Assembly: GCF_036324505.1 (NCBI RefSeq)
Contig: NC_086355.1
Coordinates: 20,512,518 to 20,576,517 of the forward strand
DNA: 64,000 bases
Reading direction: 5' to 3'
Source: Eleginops maclovinus
Lineage: Eukaryota; Chordata; Actinopteri; Perciformes; Eleginopidae
In this document: piece after piece, positions 1-10,792 of the stretch
Position numbering within the stretch: position 1 is the stretch's first letter
Layout: each line of letters begins with the position of its first letter
Notes under the pieces: generated by a model
Seen by the model: only the letters and a program-made list of their open reading frames with translations
The model's database searches: none
Told to the model about the DNA's origin: nothing
Position numbers and translations under genes: made by a program

Positions 1-859
1 TGACTGCAGCAGGGACACCTTTCTGTTCCCCAAATTCACTATCAAACACATCTTTGAATGTTGTGCTTGTGTGCAGGAATGAGCTAAGTTTTGATAACTT
101 GGAAAGAGAAGGACATGCCACTTTTGTTTCTTTCAAACCGTCTCCCACCACCAGCTGAAGAGTATGCGCAAAACACTGCAGGCGCTGTTTCTTCGCCATA
201 GCAGCATCTACCGTTTGCTGTTCTTCCAGGGTTAAGTTACACCAGAGATCAGGGTCATCAAGATTATCTCCATCATCATCCTCTTGTTCACTGGGGAAGC
301 ACACAGTGAATGCCTTTAGCATGTTAGCAGCATTGTCACTAATAATGTAGTCCAATTTATCTTTGATGTTGTATTCATCGCATATTGACTCAAATTGGTC
401 ACAGATTTGTTCAGCTGTGTGTTAGCCTTTGAAGCGATTGCAGGCCAAGAGATTTGTATTTAGCTGTCTCTTTCTATATCCAGTGGACAGTGACACCAAG
501 GAATCCGCTCATCTTTCGGTCAGACCAAATATCCACAGTGACTGAAACATGCTCAGTGTTGCTCAGTTGAGTTTTCAGTCTTGAACGTCTCTCCCCAGCG
601 AGGCTCTCTGTTTTTGATGTCAACCCTCTGTGACACACTGGGCTGTACTTACTGTCGAAAGTGCCGAAAACTCTTGTGTTCCACAATAGACAGGGGAAGG
701 TTGCAATCAATAATCAAGTCGGACAGTATTGCGTTGGTGATAGCCTTCTGCTGTGGATGACTCATGCTGTAATGCGCTACACGACTGTCCAAGAATTGTG
801 AGATTGAAGGCTGTTGTGGTTCATCTATGATGCTTCTACTCATCTGGTATTCTTCAAAT
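1..859 (-). pseudogene. hAT transposase, main (second) exon, degenerate and incomplete
   Basis: The exon begins after a good acceptor (pyrimidine-rich TTACCTGTTACAG, AG at 861-860) and opens with FEEYQMSRS. It then runs through ISQFLDS, a region containing VDIWSDRKMSGFLGV, LACNRFKG, DYIISDNAANM (about 345-310, holding a catalytic-type Asp) and CFAHTLQL (about 178-152, the C/H motif of hAT transposases). Decay is visible: a TAG follows VHWI near 478, a frameshift lies between there and LACNRFKG, and a TAA follows RFKG near 422. The C-terminal hAT dimerisation region would lie beyond base 1. Family knowledge: hAT transposases cut and paste DNA in the nucleus. The phase joins exactly to the BED exon at 3960-4111. 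It resembles ZBED-type host genes derived from hAT, but the broken frame argues for a dead transposon rather than a domesticated gene. Confidence 0.85.
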
Positions 860-1113
860 CTGTAACAGGTAAGCATATAAAACAGATGTCAGAAAGTCCC
901 TTATAGCCACACATAAATTGCATTTGAAACTATCTCCTCATATATCAATGCTAACATTGTGTTAATATTTATTTTTGTATTATTATGAATTGTATTGTAT
1001 ACTGTAAGATTGTGTTTGTTTTAACATTACATTGATAAAATACATTTCAATTTTCAGTGTACACTTACTATATTAATTTATATTTTTCCTGCTTTACCTT
1101 GCCATCAAGCAGC

Positions 1114-1434
1114 CCTTTCCAACAGGAAACTGAAGTATGCTTCTTAATTCACTCTCTCCAGCACACCTGATTCCATTGGCAAAAACAGCCATTTTACCTG
1201 CATCACACAGAAATTGCTGGTCTACTGCTGGCTCAATGATTAAGTTTAATTGTGCTATTCTATGTCTTCGTTGATAGTTCAGCTTTGTTGTGATTGACCT
1301 AAATTAAATAAACGACCTCAATGAGGCAGCAATAGACTACCAACTCCTTTGTGCTGCAAAGTAAAATAGCCATTTTTGTCGATGGAATCTGGTGTGCTGG
1401 AGAGAGTGAGATATACTTAGTTTTCCTATCGGGA
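1114..1434. repeat. Foldback (long terminal inverted repeat) element in the hAT intron
   Basis: The left arm (about 1114-1242) and right arm (about 1314-1434) are imperfect reverse complements over roughly 125 bp, with a loop of about 70 bp. Clear matching segments are CTCTCTCCAGCACACC and GGTGTGCTGGAGAGAG, and the AACAGGAAACT and AGTTTTCCTAT ends. No coding potential and no convincing target duplication were found. A MITE/foldback transposon is the likely origin. Confidence 0.6.
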
Positions 1435-1896
1435 AAAAAATCGGCTGGCAGCAAGCTCAAATAGTACACATATTTATAATATGAAGTACATTAAACTGAC
1501 CTTGATTTGATTAGGCTTGCTTTAGTTTTGCTGCTGGCAGCAGTCTACTGAGTATGATCCACTGACTAGCTGCTAAGTACATACAGTGGGGCAAAAAGTA
1601 TTTAGTTAGCCACCAATTGTGCAAGTTCTCCCATTTAAAAAGATGAGAGATGCCTGTAATTTTCATCATAGGTACACTTCAACTATGGAGAGACAGAATG
1701 GGGGAAACAATCCAGGAAAATACATTGTAGGATTTGTAATGAATTAATTATAAATTCCTCGGTAAAATAAGTATTTGGTCACCTACAAACAAGCAAGATT
1801 TCTGGCTCTCACAGACCTGGAACTTCTTCTTTAAGAGGCTCCTCTGTCCTCCACTCGTTACCTGTATTAATGGCACCTTTTTGAACTCGTTATCAG

Positions 1897-1904
1897 TATA
1901 AAAG
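1897..1904 (+). promoter_or_regulatory. TATA box of Tc1 transposase gene, copy 1
   Basis: TATAAAAG lies 43 bp before the ATG at 1948, inside the element and downstream of the left inverted repeat. The same box is present in copy 2 at 61553-61560. Confidence 0.55.
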
Positions 1905-1947
1905 ACACCTGTCCACAACCTCAAACAGTCATACTCCAAACTCCACT

Positions 1948-2970
1948 ATGGCCAAGACCAAAGAGCTGTCAAAAGAGACCAGAGACAAAATTGTAGACCT
2001 GCACCAGGCTGGGAAAACTGAATCTGCAATAGGTAAGCAGCTTGGTGTGAAGAAATCAACTGTGGGAGCAATTATTAGAAAATGGAAGACATACAAGACC
2101 ACTGCTAATCTCCCTCGATCTGGGGCTCCACGCAAGATCTCACCCCGTGGGGTCAAAATGATCACAAGAATGGTGAGCAAAAATCCCAGAACCGCACGGG
2201 GGGACCAAGTGAATGACCTGCAGAGAGCTGGGACCAAAGTAACAGAGTCTACCATCAGTAACACACTACGCCGCCAGGGACCTAAATCCTGCAGTTCCAG
2301 ACGTGTCCCCCTGCTTAAGCCAGTACATGTCCAGGCCCGTCTGAAGTTTGCTAGAGGGCATTTGGATGATCCAGAAGAGGATTGGGAGAATGTCATATGG
2401 TCAGATGAAACCAAAATAGAACTTTTTGGTAAAAACTCAACTCGTCGTGTTTGGAGGAGAAAGAATGCAGAGTTGCATCCAAAGAACACCATACCTACTG
2501 TGAAGCATGGGGGTGGAAACATCATGCTTTGGGGCTGTTTTTCTGCAAAGGGACCAGGACGACTGATCCGTGTAAAGGAAAGAATGAATGGGGCCATGTA
2601 TCGTGAGATTTTGAGTGAAAACCTCCTTCCATCAGCAAGGGCACTGAAGATGAAGCGTGGCTGGGTCTTTCAGCATGACAATGATCCCAAACACACCGCC
2701 AGGGCAACGAAGGAGTGGCTTCGTAAGAAGCATTTCAAGGTCCTGGAGTGGCCTAGCCAGTCTCCAGATCTCAACCCCATAGAAAATCTTTGGAGGGAGT
2801 TGAAAGTCCGTGTTGCCCAGCGACAGCCCCAAAACATCACTGCTTTAGAGGAGATCTGCATGGAGGAATGGGCCAAAATACCAGCAACAGTGTGTGAAAA
2901 CCTTGTGAAGACTTACAGAAAACGTTTGACCTCTGTCATTGCCAACAAAGGGTATATAACAAAGTATTGA
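1948..2970 (+). CDS. Tc1-type transposase, intact ORF
   Basis: This 340-residue protein has the usual length for a Tc1 transposase. Residues 8-50 form the first helix-turn-helix of the paired-like DNA-binding domain, residues 55-65 ([11 protein letters not shown]) are the GRPR-like linker, and about 66-115 form the second helix-turn-helix. The catalytic DD34E triad is visible: D153 in WSDETK, D244 in QHDNDPKH and E279 in NPIENLW, with exactly 34 residues between the last two. The glycine-rich stretch [14 protein letters not shown] (186-199) is also typical. The protein cuts at TIR ends and inserts at TA in the nucleus. There is no internal stop or frameshift. It differs from the copy at 61604-62626 at 14 residues (e.g. 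T38P, T52P, R74S, M75T). Activity cannot be judged from sequence alone. Confidence 0.95.
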   Translation: MAKTKELSKETRDKIVDLHQAGKTESAIGKQLGVKKSTVGAIIRKWKTYKTTANLPRSGAPRKISPRGVKMITRMVSKNPRTARGDQVNDLQRAGTKVTESTISNTLRRQGPKSCSSRRVPLLKPVHVQARLKFARGHLDDPEEDWENVIWSDETKIELFGKNSTRRVWRRKNAELHPKNTIPTVKHGGGNIMLWGCFSAKGPGRLIRVKERMNGAMYREILSENLLPSARALKMKRGWVFQHDNDPKHTARATKEWLRKKHFKVLEWPSQSPDLNPIENLWRELKVRVAQRQPQNITALEEICMEEWAKIPATVCENLVKTYRKRLTSVIANKGYITKY

Positions 2971-3229
2971 GATGAACTTTTGTTATTGACCAAATACTTA
3001 TTTTCCACAATAATTTGAAAATAAATTCTTTAAAAATCCTACAATGTGATTTTCTGGATTTGTTTTTCTCATTCTGTCTCTCATAGTTGAGTGTACCTAT
3101 GATAAAAATTACAGGCCTCTCTCATCTTTTTAAATGGGAGAACTTGCACAATTGGTGGCTGACTAAATACTTTTTTGCCCCACTGTACAATCTCGCTTCC
3201 AGAAATCCTAAATTATCCTTTTACAATAT

Positions 3230-3840
3230 GAGTATGGATAAGTTCACTATTTTGCACTTTGAGCCCCATTTCTGGTTTGTCTAGGATGAAATAGTGTGTT
3301 TGACACCGACATTTAACGATTAGTCCCCCATGCTTCATGTACGGGCATTCATAAAGCGGTCCTTAAATCAACCTTAAACGTTCGTTTTCAAAGATGTGCA
3401 ACTCACCGAGTGGTCACTGGTTAGTGGCGATGCTCCAAAACGAGTGTCTTAGCGAAATACAGTTTCTGTCGTGTTTAATTTGCCATTTTGTATTCCAAAT
3501 ATCAAGCGGAAGTTAATAGCCTACTCAGTGAAGTATCTGAAAACATAGCTAGTTCCACAATAGCAAATAACACGGATGGAAACCAAAGATTTCGCCGATA
3601 TATATTTTTAATCAACTACGAACACCACTTACCACTTGGTGAGTTGCTCATCCTTGAAAACGAATGTGTAGGGTTGTTTTAAGGACAATGTTATGAATGC
3701 CTGTAGCCAACCATTCTGAAGCAGGGGCTGATTCCAAATTAGCCAAAAGCTGGAGACTGGACCAATCATCAATATTTGTATTTCATCCAAGACGACCCAG
3801 AAAGGGGGCTCAAAGTGCAAAATAGTGAACTCATCCATTA
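3230..3840. repeat. Imperfect inverted-repeat element with about 200-bp arms
   Basis: Left arm 3230-3435 and right arm about 3620-3840 are reverse complements, with indels. Shared blocks include AAGTTCACTATTTTGCACTT, GGCATTCATAA, ATTCGTTTTCAA and GCAACTCACC. The right arm has about 40 extra bases relative to the left. The centre (3436-3619) is unique and has no ORF of note. It begins some 40 bp after the Tc1 right end and lies in the hAT intron. It is probably a foldback DNA element; no target duplication was identified. Confidence 0.5.
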
Positions 3841-3959
3841 ATGAACCCACAGGAGATACCGTTTAGTGTGCAAGCCAAGGTGAGGTTTACATTCCTATTG
3901 ATATGTAGTTAGCTAGCAATTAGCCAATAAGCTAGTGTTGGCTTTCATTCAAAACTTAC

Positions 3960-4111
3960 CGTTCTTTGTGCAACTTCAAATGTCGAACGAAGTTGGAAGT
4001 AGTCGCGTCTCCGTCTCTTATCTTCGTCCCGCATGTTTTACAGACTGCAGTTCTTTTTTTTTTGACCACCTCAAAGTTTTTAAATCCAAACGAAACTACC
4101 GGTGGTATCAT
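3960..4111 (-). pseudogene. BED zinc-finger first coding exon of the hAT transposase
   Basis: On the minus strand an ATG at 4111-4109 opens 50 codons plus two bases and ends at donor GTAAGT (GT at 3959-3958). The peptide contains VCKTCGT, then IRDGDATTSNFVRHLKLH, which gives a C-x2-C ... H-x4-H BED-type zinc finger, the usual N-terminal DNA-binding module of hAT transposases. The leftover bases CG plus the first base A of the exon at 859 make CGA (Arg), so the joined junction reads KLHKE-R-FEEYQMS without a frame break. The exon itself is undamaged, unlike the downstream exon. It is too short and in the wrong setting to be noticed as an independent ORF. Start choice: the first ATG in frame, 17 codons before the first zinc-finger Cys codon's neighbourhood. 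Confidence 0.8.
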
Positions 4112-4433
4112 TGTTGCCTACTTGGCGCCTTATAGTTTCTCCCGCCTCATTGGTTGTCCAGTACTTTGATTGGTTGGATGCTGTCAGATCAAAACAAGGT
4201 GGATCTAATTTGATTGGATGTCGTGCCACACACGTTACACACACAGATGCACACAGGTGCAAAGAGAGATAGCGCAGTCCATGTCAACATACTTTTTAAT
4301 CTTTGGGTTTGGGGAAAGTAGCAAGTTTTTTCGAGTCAAAAGGGGCAAGTCCAAGTCCAAATGTGAGTCACTGATGTTAAAGTGCAAGTCTTTTAAGATT
4401 TTGTCAAGTCAAGTCTAAAGTCATCAAATTCAT

Positions 4434-4484
4434 GACTCGAGTCTGACTCGAGTCCAAGTCATGTGACTCGAGTCCACAACTCTG
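4434..4484 (-). repeat. hAT terminus with three subterminal GACTCGAGTC palindromes
   Basis: The 10-bp palindrome GACTCGAGTC occurs at 4434-4443, 4445-4454 and 4465-4474, just inside the element end at 4484. Related AAGTCAAGTC/AAGTCCAAGTCC strings continue inward to about 4340. Short subterminal repeats are the usual transposase-binding sites in hAT elements; that role here is inferred. Confidence 0.6.
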
Positions 4485-4569
4485 CCAACAACCCAACAAC
4501 ATATCTTTCCTAAGCATCAAAAACTGAAGAACATCAACCAAAAATAGTTTTTTATTTTAGAGTGTATGG

Positions 4570-4777
4570 TAGGGTGACCAAACGTCCTCTTTTGACCGGA
4601 CATGTCCTCTTTTTACGTCCTGTCCGGAGCGTCCGGGGGGGTTTTATAAATTCATGAAAACGCCCGGTTTTCACTGTTGGGACCATTAAGCATGTACTTA
4701 AATTGACTGGCGCTTCCCCCCACCCCCCAACAATCGCAAGTGTCCTCTTTTTCGCCACCTCAAATCTGGTCACCCTA
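4570..4777. mobile_element. hAT-type MITE with perfect 8-bp target duplication
   Basis: This 208-bp element starts TAGGGTGACCAAACG and ends CTGGTCACCCTA (inverted termini). It is flanked on both sides by GTGTATGG (4562-4569 and 4778-4785), a perfect 8-bp duplication diagnostic of hAT insertion. It has no coding capacity and an internal G7 run. Confidence 0.85.
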
Positions 4778-4785
4778 GTGTATGG

Positions 4786-6094
4786 TATAATTCAATCACA
4801 TGCAGTTTAATTTGGCTGAAAACAAAACAGAGATATTGAGGATCAGAGAAGAAAATGTATACACATTACATTGAAGTTTAGTTTAATTCAAATTATAGCT
4901 CTTTTCATTTCAAGGTTTGCACTCCATTGAAGGAAAATCAATTAATTAGTCAGTTTTAATCTAGGCTGGTATTCTGTTTTTACCAAAGCATGTTGGCAAA
5001 ACAACAGGTTTTCAATTTCATATAAATTACTATTTAGGAGAAACAATCAGTTTCCATTTCACCGGAACATAAGTACAGCTTTAAAGGTCATCTCTTATTC
5101 ACTCATCATTTTTTATTGCATTCATTTTTTTTCTTCTAAAAATACTACTCAGGTTTAGCTGTCCACCAGTGCTTAGTGGAAATACCGGAGTTTACTGCTC
5201 ATGGATCTCTTGACCCGCTCGACTGCTGTGCTGTGGCTTACAGAAGAGAACAGCAGGCCTGGGACCCTGGGACTTTGCAGAGGCCTGAACCCAGCAGCAG
5301 CCTGGTCCAGTACCTCCAGGGGTCTCCCTTCAATTACCACCCAGCTGTTTCTACAGCAGTGTGGGGATCAAAGCCACCTTGGCCCTATTTTCTACATCGA
5401 CTCACCTCATAGTCTAACCCCACAGAGGATTTATGATGTTTGCTTTTTAGAGATATAAACTGAAAATAAAGGTAGTAATTTATTTAATTGACCACACTAA
5501 ATACATATACCGGTATACAGACAGTTATTTATATTAAAGTGCTGTGTGATTTTTAAAGTGTTAAAAATCAGAAGCATAAGAAGGCCAAGAGATGAGGCAA
5601 ATGGCAAATCAGAAAATATGAGTTAAGGAGCTCAGACAGATGGGACTGGCTAGATCACTGCCATGTAAGGTCCTGTAGGTGAGGAGCTGCCTGTCTGCCA
5701 TAAGAGGAGGACCTGCCCTAATTGACTGATATAGTACAAATGTATATACCTAGTTGCCAAGTCTGGAAGCTTTCACATCACCGAGGGGAAACGCAGGCAG
5801 AAATGGATCAGAATGGAAAAGTAGGCTGGTAAAGATGGAATCTACCAAGAAACCAGCAGCATCTGGGAAAGTGGTCATGGCAACAGTAGGGTTTCATAGC
5901 AACCTGCAGCATATTGTGAAGGGAATGTGAGAGAATTTGGTGTCAGTACTAAGTGCCAGGTTACTTGACTGACCGCAAATCCAGGTCTGGAGGTATTATC
6001 CACAAAAGGGTCACTTGCTTTGAAGGCTCCATAGATAACATCATGTGAAAATCTGGGCTTTTCCCTAAAATTGATACTCATTCTACTGATAGAG
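4786..6094. other. Intergenic, nothing recognised
   Basis: AT-rich sequence with short spurious ORFs only. No known repeat, exon or RNA gene was recognised. Confidence 0.5.
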
Positions 6095-6366
6095 TGGAAT
6101 GGTAAGCTTCAATGTATAGCTTACTGTATGGCACAACTTTCTGTGGCCGTTGTGTTCCATGGCCAATTGATGAAGTCCTTTAACCACGAGTTGCTCCCAA
6201 ATGCATGGCCAATGGTGTGTAAATGTGTGTTAATGTTAGAAAGTGGCTCATTGCTCTCTATGAAAGAGGTGTGATTGCAGAATGATAACTTTTGAGTGTA
6301 AAGCACTTTGAGGGGTTGTAAATACTAGATGTAATGCTATATAAAGACATGCCATTTACCATTCCA
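6095..6366 (+). repeat. Degenerate SINE/LINE 3'-tail type fish repeat
   Basis: The right part has the common fish pattern GTAAAGCACTTTGAGGGGTT ... GCTATATAAA ... CATTTACCATT. The upstream section is compatible with an old SINE body, but no polymerase III boxes are clear, so the left limit is uncertain. Confidence 0.5.
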
Positions 6367-8771
6367 ATTATTTTCAATGGCTCTTTGGGAGGAATGAAGG
6401 GAACCAAGTTGTATTTTTTTTTTTTTTGTGCCCAACAACAGTAGAGTCGTGGTCGAGGATGAATCGCATTTGGCCAATTGTTCCCTTTCATATAGTTTTG
6501 TGATACATTATTTAAAACAAAACTAATTTATTTTAATGGTTTACAACTTGAATAATAATCAGGGATTTTTGTAGAAAAATATAGTATGAGGTGGATGCGC
6601 TAACGTCCCTTCTGGCCAAATTTTTGGGCCATTAGAGCGAAATGGAAAATAATATTTTTCTATACTTCTTCTACAGAAAAAAGGACAGTAAAGAAACTCA
6701 TTCAGAAATCACATTTTCAGTGTAAGAATGCTGCCTGCCACTCGTCCACCGGCAGACCCACCAGACATCCATCCCCTATTTATCCGGAGCTCCGTAAAAA
6801 CAAAGCTGTCTATGTGATATAATTTTCATATTTTTGGAGTAATTTCACAGTTTTTGACTAACAGAAGTATTATTTTCTGGCACACGCAACCCTGTTTTCC
6901 GGTTTAGACCAAACCCAGATAATAATAATATACTTCCACTTCCACTTCCAAGCTTTCCACTCTGACAATCTTACAGAGGACAGTTTGTCACACAGTCACC
7001 TCTACAGAATAAGTCACATCAGTCCCTGAAAAAAAAATCCCTTTTAAAAGACCTATCTCGCCTCTTTTTTTCAGCCTTGGCTCTTTCACTGTGTCTCATC
7101 TTAGCAAAGATCAATGCAACCATATCCCAAATACACTGACAATTGCCTTGTTGGTAATTTTAGCACAGCCTGAAGATAAATGGGCGATCAGTCTATCGCT
7201 GATGTCATCTGCAAACAGAAATTCATCCTTCAGCGAGTTGCACCGGGAGAGTTTTTGATTGACAGGTTCACCCAGCAGGGGTTTGTCCTGAGGGTTGGAG
7301 CTTTAATGTTTTCTCACAATCTAGATTGTTCATTTTCAAAGGTGTGGGGAAGAGAGTATAGCAGATAAAACGGCAGAGCAAAAGGAGGAAAAGCATACTC
7401 TGCATCTCCGAATCCCACTTCAACATTTCTTGACATATTTCTGTAAAAGATATACCCTCCTGTTTGACTCACGATTGTTCATTGTCCTCTTTGAAGTGTT
7501 TATTTGAAAATCATCACCCTGCAGCTGTCAGAGCTGTGTTTTAGTGTTTCATGCCTATAGTCAGTCTGGTTATCCAATTACTTAAGAGGATTCTGCCGGT
7601 AATCATAGGTAATCTTGTCTCTAAAATGTACTTAAAATGAAATATCAGGCAAAGCAATGTGTTTCTCTTTTCAAATCAAATACACTATTAGGCTTTATCC
7701 ACAAGCAATATGTAATTTCAAATAGTGTTTGTCCTTCCAGTGTCCACAAGGATACAGGGCTAATGTTGAAGCCAGTGATACAGGGTCACAAAACACTTTC
7801 TCTTTGTTCTGCCTTTTCATGCTCCATCAGACTGTTGCTCTCACTGGAGGCCTGCCACAGCCCCCATCCATCATTCTCTGCCTGTCTTTGACCGTGATCA
7901 TCTTCCTCTATGTTTTCTTTACTGTCCCCAAAAGCAGACCCTACTTCCTCTTTCCCACTCTGATCTTCTGTCCTTTTTTGCTTTATTTTTTCTTTGTTTT
8001 CACCATGCTTCCTGACATGACTCTTCTGTCCACCAAGTTTTACATGAACAATGGTCTTGGTAACACTTATTGTAGCTTAAAATATAATTGTATCAGGGCT
8101 ATAAATAATAAATATTTGCTCTCAATTACCGAATATTATTTGGCATTGAAATTCAGTTTTTCTGATTCAGTTTTGCATTTGGACTATTCGGATTAAATTC
8201 ATATTGATATTTAAATGTAATACTATTGAATATTGACCAGCTTCTCCTTTTTCCATTTTGATATGATCAAAGAGCACCCATTTGAGTATGGAAAATAAGT
8301 TGGAAAATTGTTTATTGCATTTTAAATTGCATTTTTACTAAAACAGTACCTACATACAGTATGTGGAGAATCATTGCCTAAACAGTACCTTTTGATAAGT
8401 TGGTATATTTTATTTTGGTATGATCATTAGGGTTTATACTTTCAATGAGGTGTTCGAAAGAGCTGATACACAATTCATTTTTAAATGGGATGTTGCCTCA
8501 TAGTTCAACTAAAGCTAATTAAGTTGCTAGATATGAGGGCAAAAAAGGGTTTGAGGCTATGTTACTGCGCTTATACGCTTTAATTTGTTGCTTGCATTGC
8601 AGTGAATAATTTAATAACATAGGCCAATGCCTTAATTTTTATAGGTATAAACTACACTCAAATTAGATTTTTTAACTAGCATTTTGAATGGTATGACAAT
8701 GGTAATGTCACGTTTATACACAAGTAAAGTATTTAACATATTTACCTTGTTATTTTCCAACATTCACATTG
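6367..8771. other. Intergenic, nothing recognised
   Basis: Only short ORFs without family features are present, including a 155-codon one at 7729-8196 rich in hydrophobic residues that lacks homologous motifs, splice context or codon bias. It contains a T12 run near 6415. Confidence 0.4.
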
Positions 8772-9950
8772 TTAAAGTGGACCTTCCACTAAAAGTTTTT
8801 CCCTGTTGTTTTTGACATAAGATAGGTCAATATGAGTTTATGAACTATGGTAGGTTTGAAAACTATGGAACTTGTCGGCTGTATGCAATAGCCAATGAAA
8901 AAAAACAGGCGGAAGATATGGGCCAATCTGAAGTCTCTGTCAGTGTGTCGTAGCAAAGCTTAAAGCACAATGCTTGCCTCGGCAAAGCAGCAAGCTAACG
9001 CTATAAACGTTAAGCTTTCAGGCTGTATGCACACTAACTTAACCTGAACTGTGCAGAAATACGGAGATGGTGTTTCATCACAGCAGACTAACCTCTTAAG
9101 CCCAGACGCAGCAACTTGTAAGAAACAGCGTCTCAGGGCATGTTAACATTTAACAACCTATTAATGTGGCATACCCACTTAACGGGAAGAAACTCACCAG
9201 ACCATATTAACCATTTTTACCAAAACAAAACATAATTCCAACACCAAGCGTCTAAATCAGCATTGAACGAAAACGAGCTAACGCTACATAGCACCGAGTG
9301 AGCTACGGCGATGTTTTTACTTCATGCTATCTGCACAAACCACATATCAGGAAGCCTGAGATTCCACGGATTCCATTGGTATGTCTCATCACTGTATGAA
9401 CAAAACTCACTGAACTAGCAGCCAAGGAAGAGCAATAAAACTGCTTCAGTTTACAGAGCCATAGCTTTAAACAGTCTTTGCTGTTTGTGATCAAAAGTTG
9501 TGTTCAAGGTCATACAAACGCTGCTGAAGGTCATACAAACGCTGCTGAAGGTCATACACACGCTGCTGAAGGTTAACCCGATGTCTCTGTGTCACTTTGA
9601 AATGATCACTGATAATCTATCATTATTTATTTGTAATAAACTGGTACGGTGCAACAAGCGATGCCATTTTTTCAGTTTTTTTCAGGGGCGGGACATTTGA
9701 CAAATCTCTAAGTGGTTGACCAATCACAACGGAGTCGCCAGCTAACCAATCAGAGCAGAGTGCGCTTTTGCAAAGGTGGGGGCATGGGCTCTTCAGAGCG
9801 TTTTCAGACGGAGTGAAAAGTGGTCATTTATGTACAGGCAGTGTGAGGAAAATAAAGCGCTTTTTCAACATTGAAGCATGAAAACATGTCATAGTGGAGC
9901 AACAAAATACATATATGGACCTGAAAAGTAGCATGATAGGGGACCTTTAA
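8772..9950 (-). mobile_element. Long TTAA-bounded element of the CCAAT-pair family
   Basis: Both ends abut TTAA (8772-8775 and 9947-9950). The right end, read on the minus strand, gives AGGTCCCCTATCATGC, then TTTTCAGGTCCATAT and CATGTTTTCATGCTTCAATG, the same order as in copies at 14.7, 38.7 and 52.5 kb. The paired motif ACCAATCACAAC ... AACCAATCAGAGC lies at about 9718-9755. The interior (8800-9500) is not shared with the shorter copies, so this may be closer to the full-length form, though no transposase ORF is visible. Confidence 0.65.
9506..9573 (+). repeat. 21-bp minisatellite, three units
   Basis: The unit AAGGTCATACAAACGCTGCTG starts at 9506, 9527 and 9548 (the third has one A-to-C change), followed by a partial AAGGT. 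It lies inside the TTAA element at 8772-9950. Confidence 0.9.
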
Positions 9951-10004
9951 ACACATCTATGTGCTGCATTGTATAAACATATATTTTTGTTTTTAAGTCT
10001 AATA

Positions 10005-10127
10005 GAATTATTATTATAATAATATAATAATAATTCTATTATTATAATATTATAATAATAGAATTATTATTATAATATTATAATAATAATTCTATTATTA
10101 TAATATTATAATAATAGAATTATTATT
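10005..10127. repeat. AT-only palindromic tandem array
   Basis: Alternating blocks of AATAGAATTATTATTATAAT and its reverse complement are repeated about five times, each separated by ATAT-type junctions. The tract can form cruciform or hairpin structures and contains almost no G or C apart from the TAGAATTATT/AATTCTATT cores. Confidence 0.85.
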
Positions 10128-10792
10128 TCACTCCTTTAACTATAAGGGTTAATTCATTGGTCTAACTTTCAGTTTCTCTTTGACATGTAAAACAAAACAC
10201 TAACTGATTTCTAAAATGTGTATTCACATATTTTTATATTCAATAATGCATTAATGTTGAGCTGGACTTTTCATGCAGACTTAAGTGATGATTTCCTTTC
10301 TAAGTATGAAAGAGCCCAAATTCAGTTTTAACAAATATAACACAAAGGATCAGTTGCAAGCAAGCTTGCATTTATTAATGACAACCACTTTCATGCAGCT
10401 GGTACACAAGTATGTGTATATTTTTATTTCAATAAGAACAAGAGGAAAAATACAGATCCAGTTTTCAGACATTTGAGACGTGAAACTGTTGTTCCAGGAA
10501 TCAGAGCTATCAGCTAGAGCTGTATTGTATTTATGTAGACTCAGACTATAACAACATCCTGACAAAGCGTTTTTATACCATTGGAAATGTTTTGCTTGCT
10601 CGACTGGAGAATAATACTGATTATGATTGCATGATTATTTCTCACAATGAGTAAACGGTTGTTAACAAGAACATCTTCTGTGTCAACCAGATTAAACTGG
10701 TAATTGTGTTTGACAAATGTTGGACTCGGCTCTCTAAAGTTGTGAAGGTATTTTATGCTATCCACTGGCTGTTGTTTGATAAAGCAGGCATG
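10128..10792. other. Intergenic, nothing recognised
   Basis: AT-rich; contains spurious ORFs on both strands without family motifs. Confidence 0.4.

Larger units (their letters stand above)
1584..3185 (+). mobile_element. Tc1/mariner (Tc1-type) transposon, copy 1, full length
   Basis: The element is 1602 bp and is bounded by TA dinucleotides (1582-1583 and 3186-3187). Termini begin CAGTGGGGCAAAAAGTATTT and end in the reverse complement. Inverted repeats are about 200 bp (1584-1787 and 2985-3185). Each carries an outer and an inner copy of a short direct repeat (AAGTATTTAGT outer; AAGTATTTGGTCACC inner at 1769-1783; matching inner site at 2987-3000), the IR/DR layout known from Sleeping Beauty-like fish elements. 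A TATAAAAG box sits at 1897-1904. The single ORF is intact. It is inserted in the intron of the hAT at 1-4484, on the opposite strand to it. Confidence 0.93.
1..4484 (-). mobile_element. hAT-superfamily DNA transposon, 3' part beyond window start, heavily invaded
   Basis: Read on the minus strand, the element starts at 4484 with CAG (CAGAGTTGTGGACTCGAGTC), followed by a subterminal zone with three GACTCGAGTC palindromes, a BED zinc-finger exon (4111-3960), a 3.1 kb intron and a transposase exon (859 down past base 1). The other terminus lies outside the window, so a TSD cannot be confirmed; the outer flank at 4485-4500 is a tandem CCAACAAC. The intron holds a 1.6 kb Tc1 element and two inverted-repeat elements, all younger than the hAT. 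The transposase exon carries nonsense codons and a frameshift, so this copy is dead. The assignment to hAT is firm; the subfamily is not resolved. Confidence 0.8.

Noticed and set aside
1929..2597. Minus-strand 222-codon ORF (and its twin at 61585-62253)
   Set aside because: Antisense shadow of the Tc1 transposase gene; it is preserved only because the + strand ORF is.
7729..8196. 155-codon hydrophobic ORF
   Set aside because: T-rich sequence produces Phe/Leu-rich translation; no recognisable family, start context or splice pattern.
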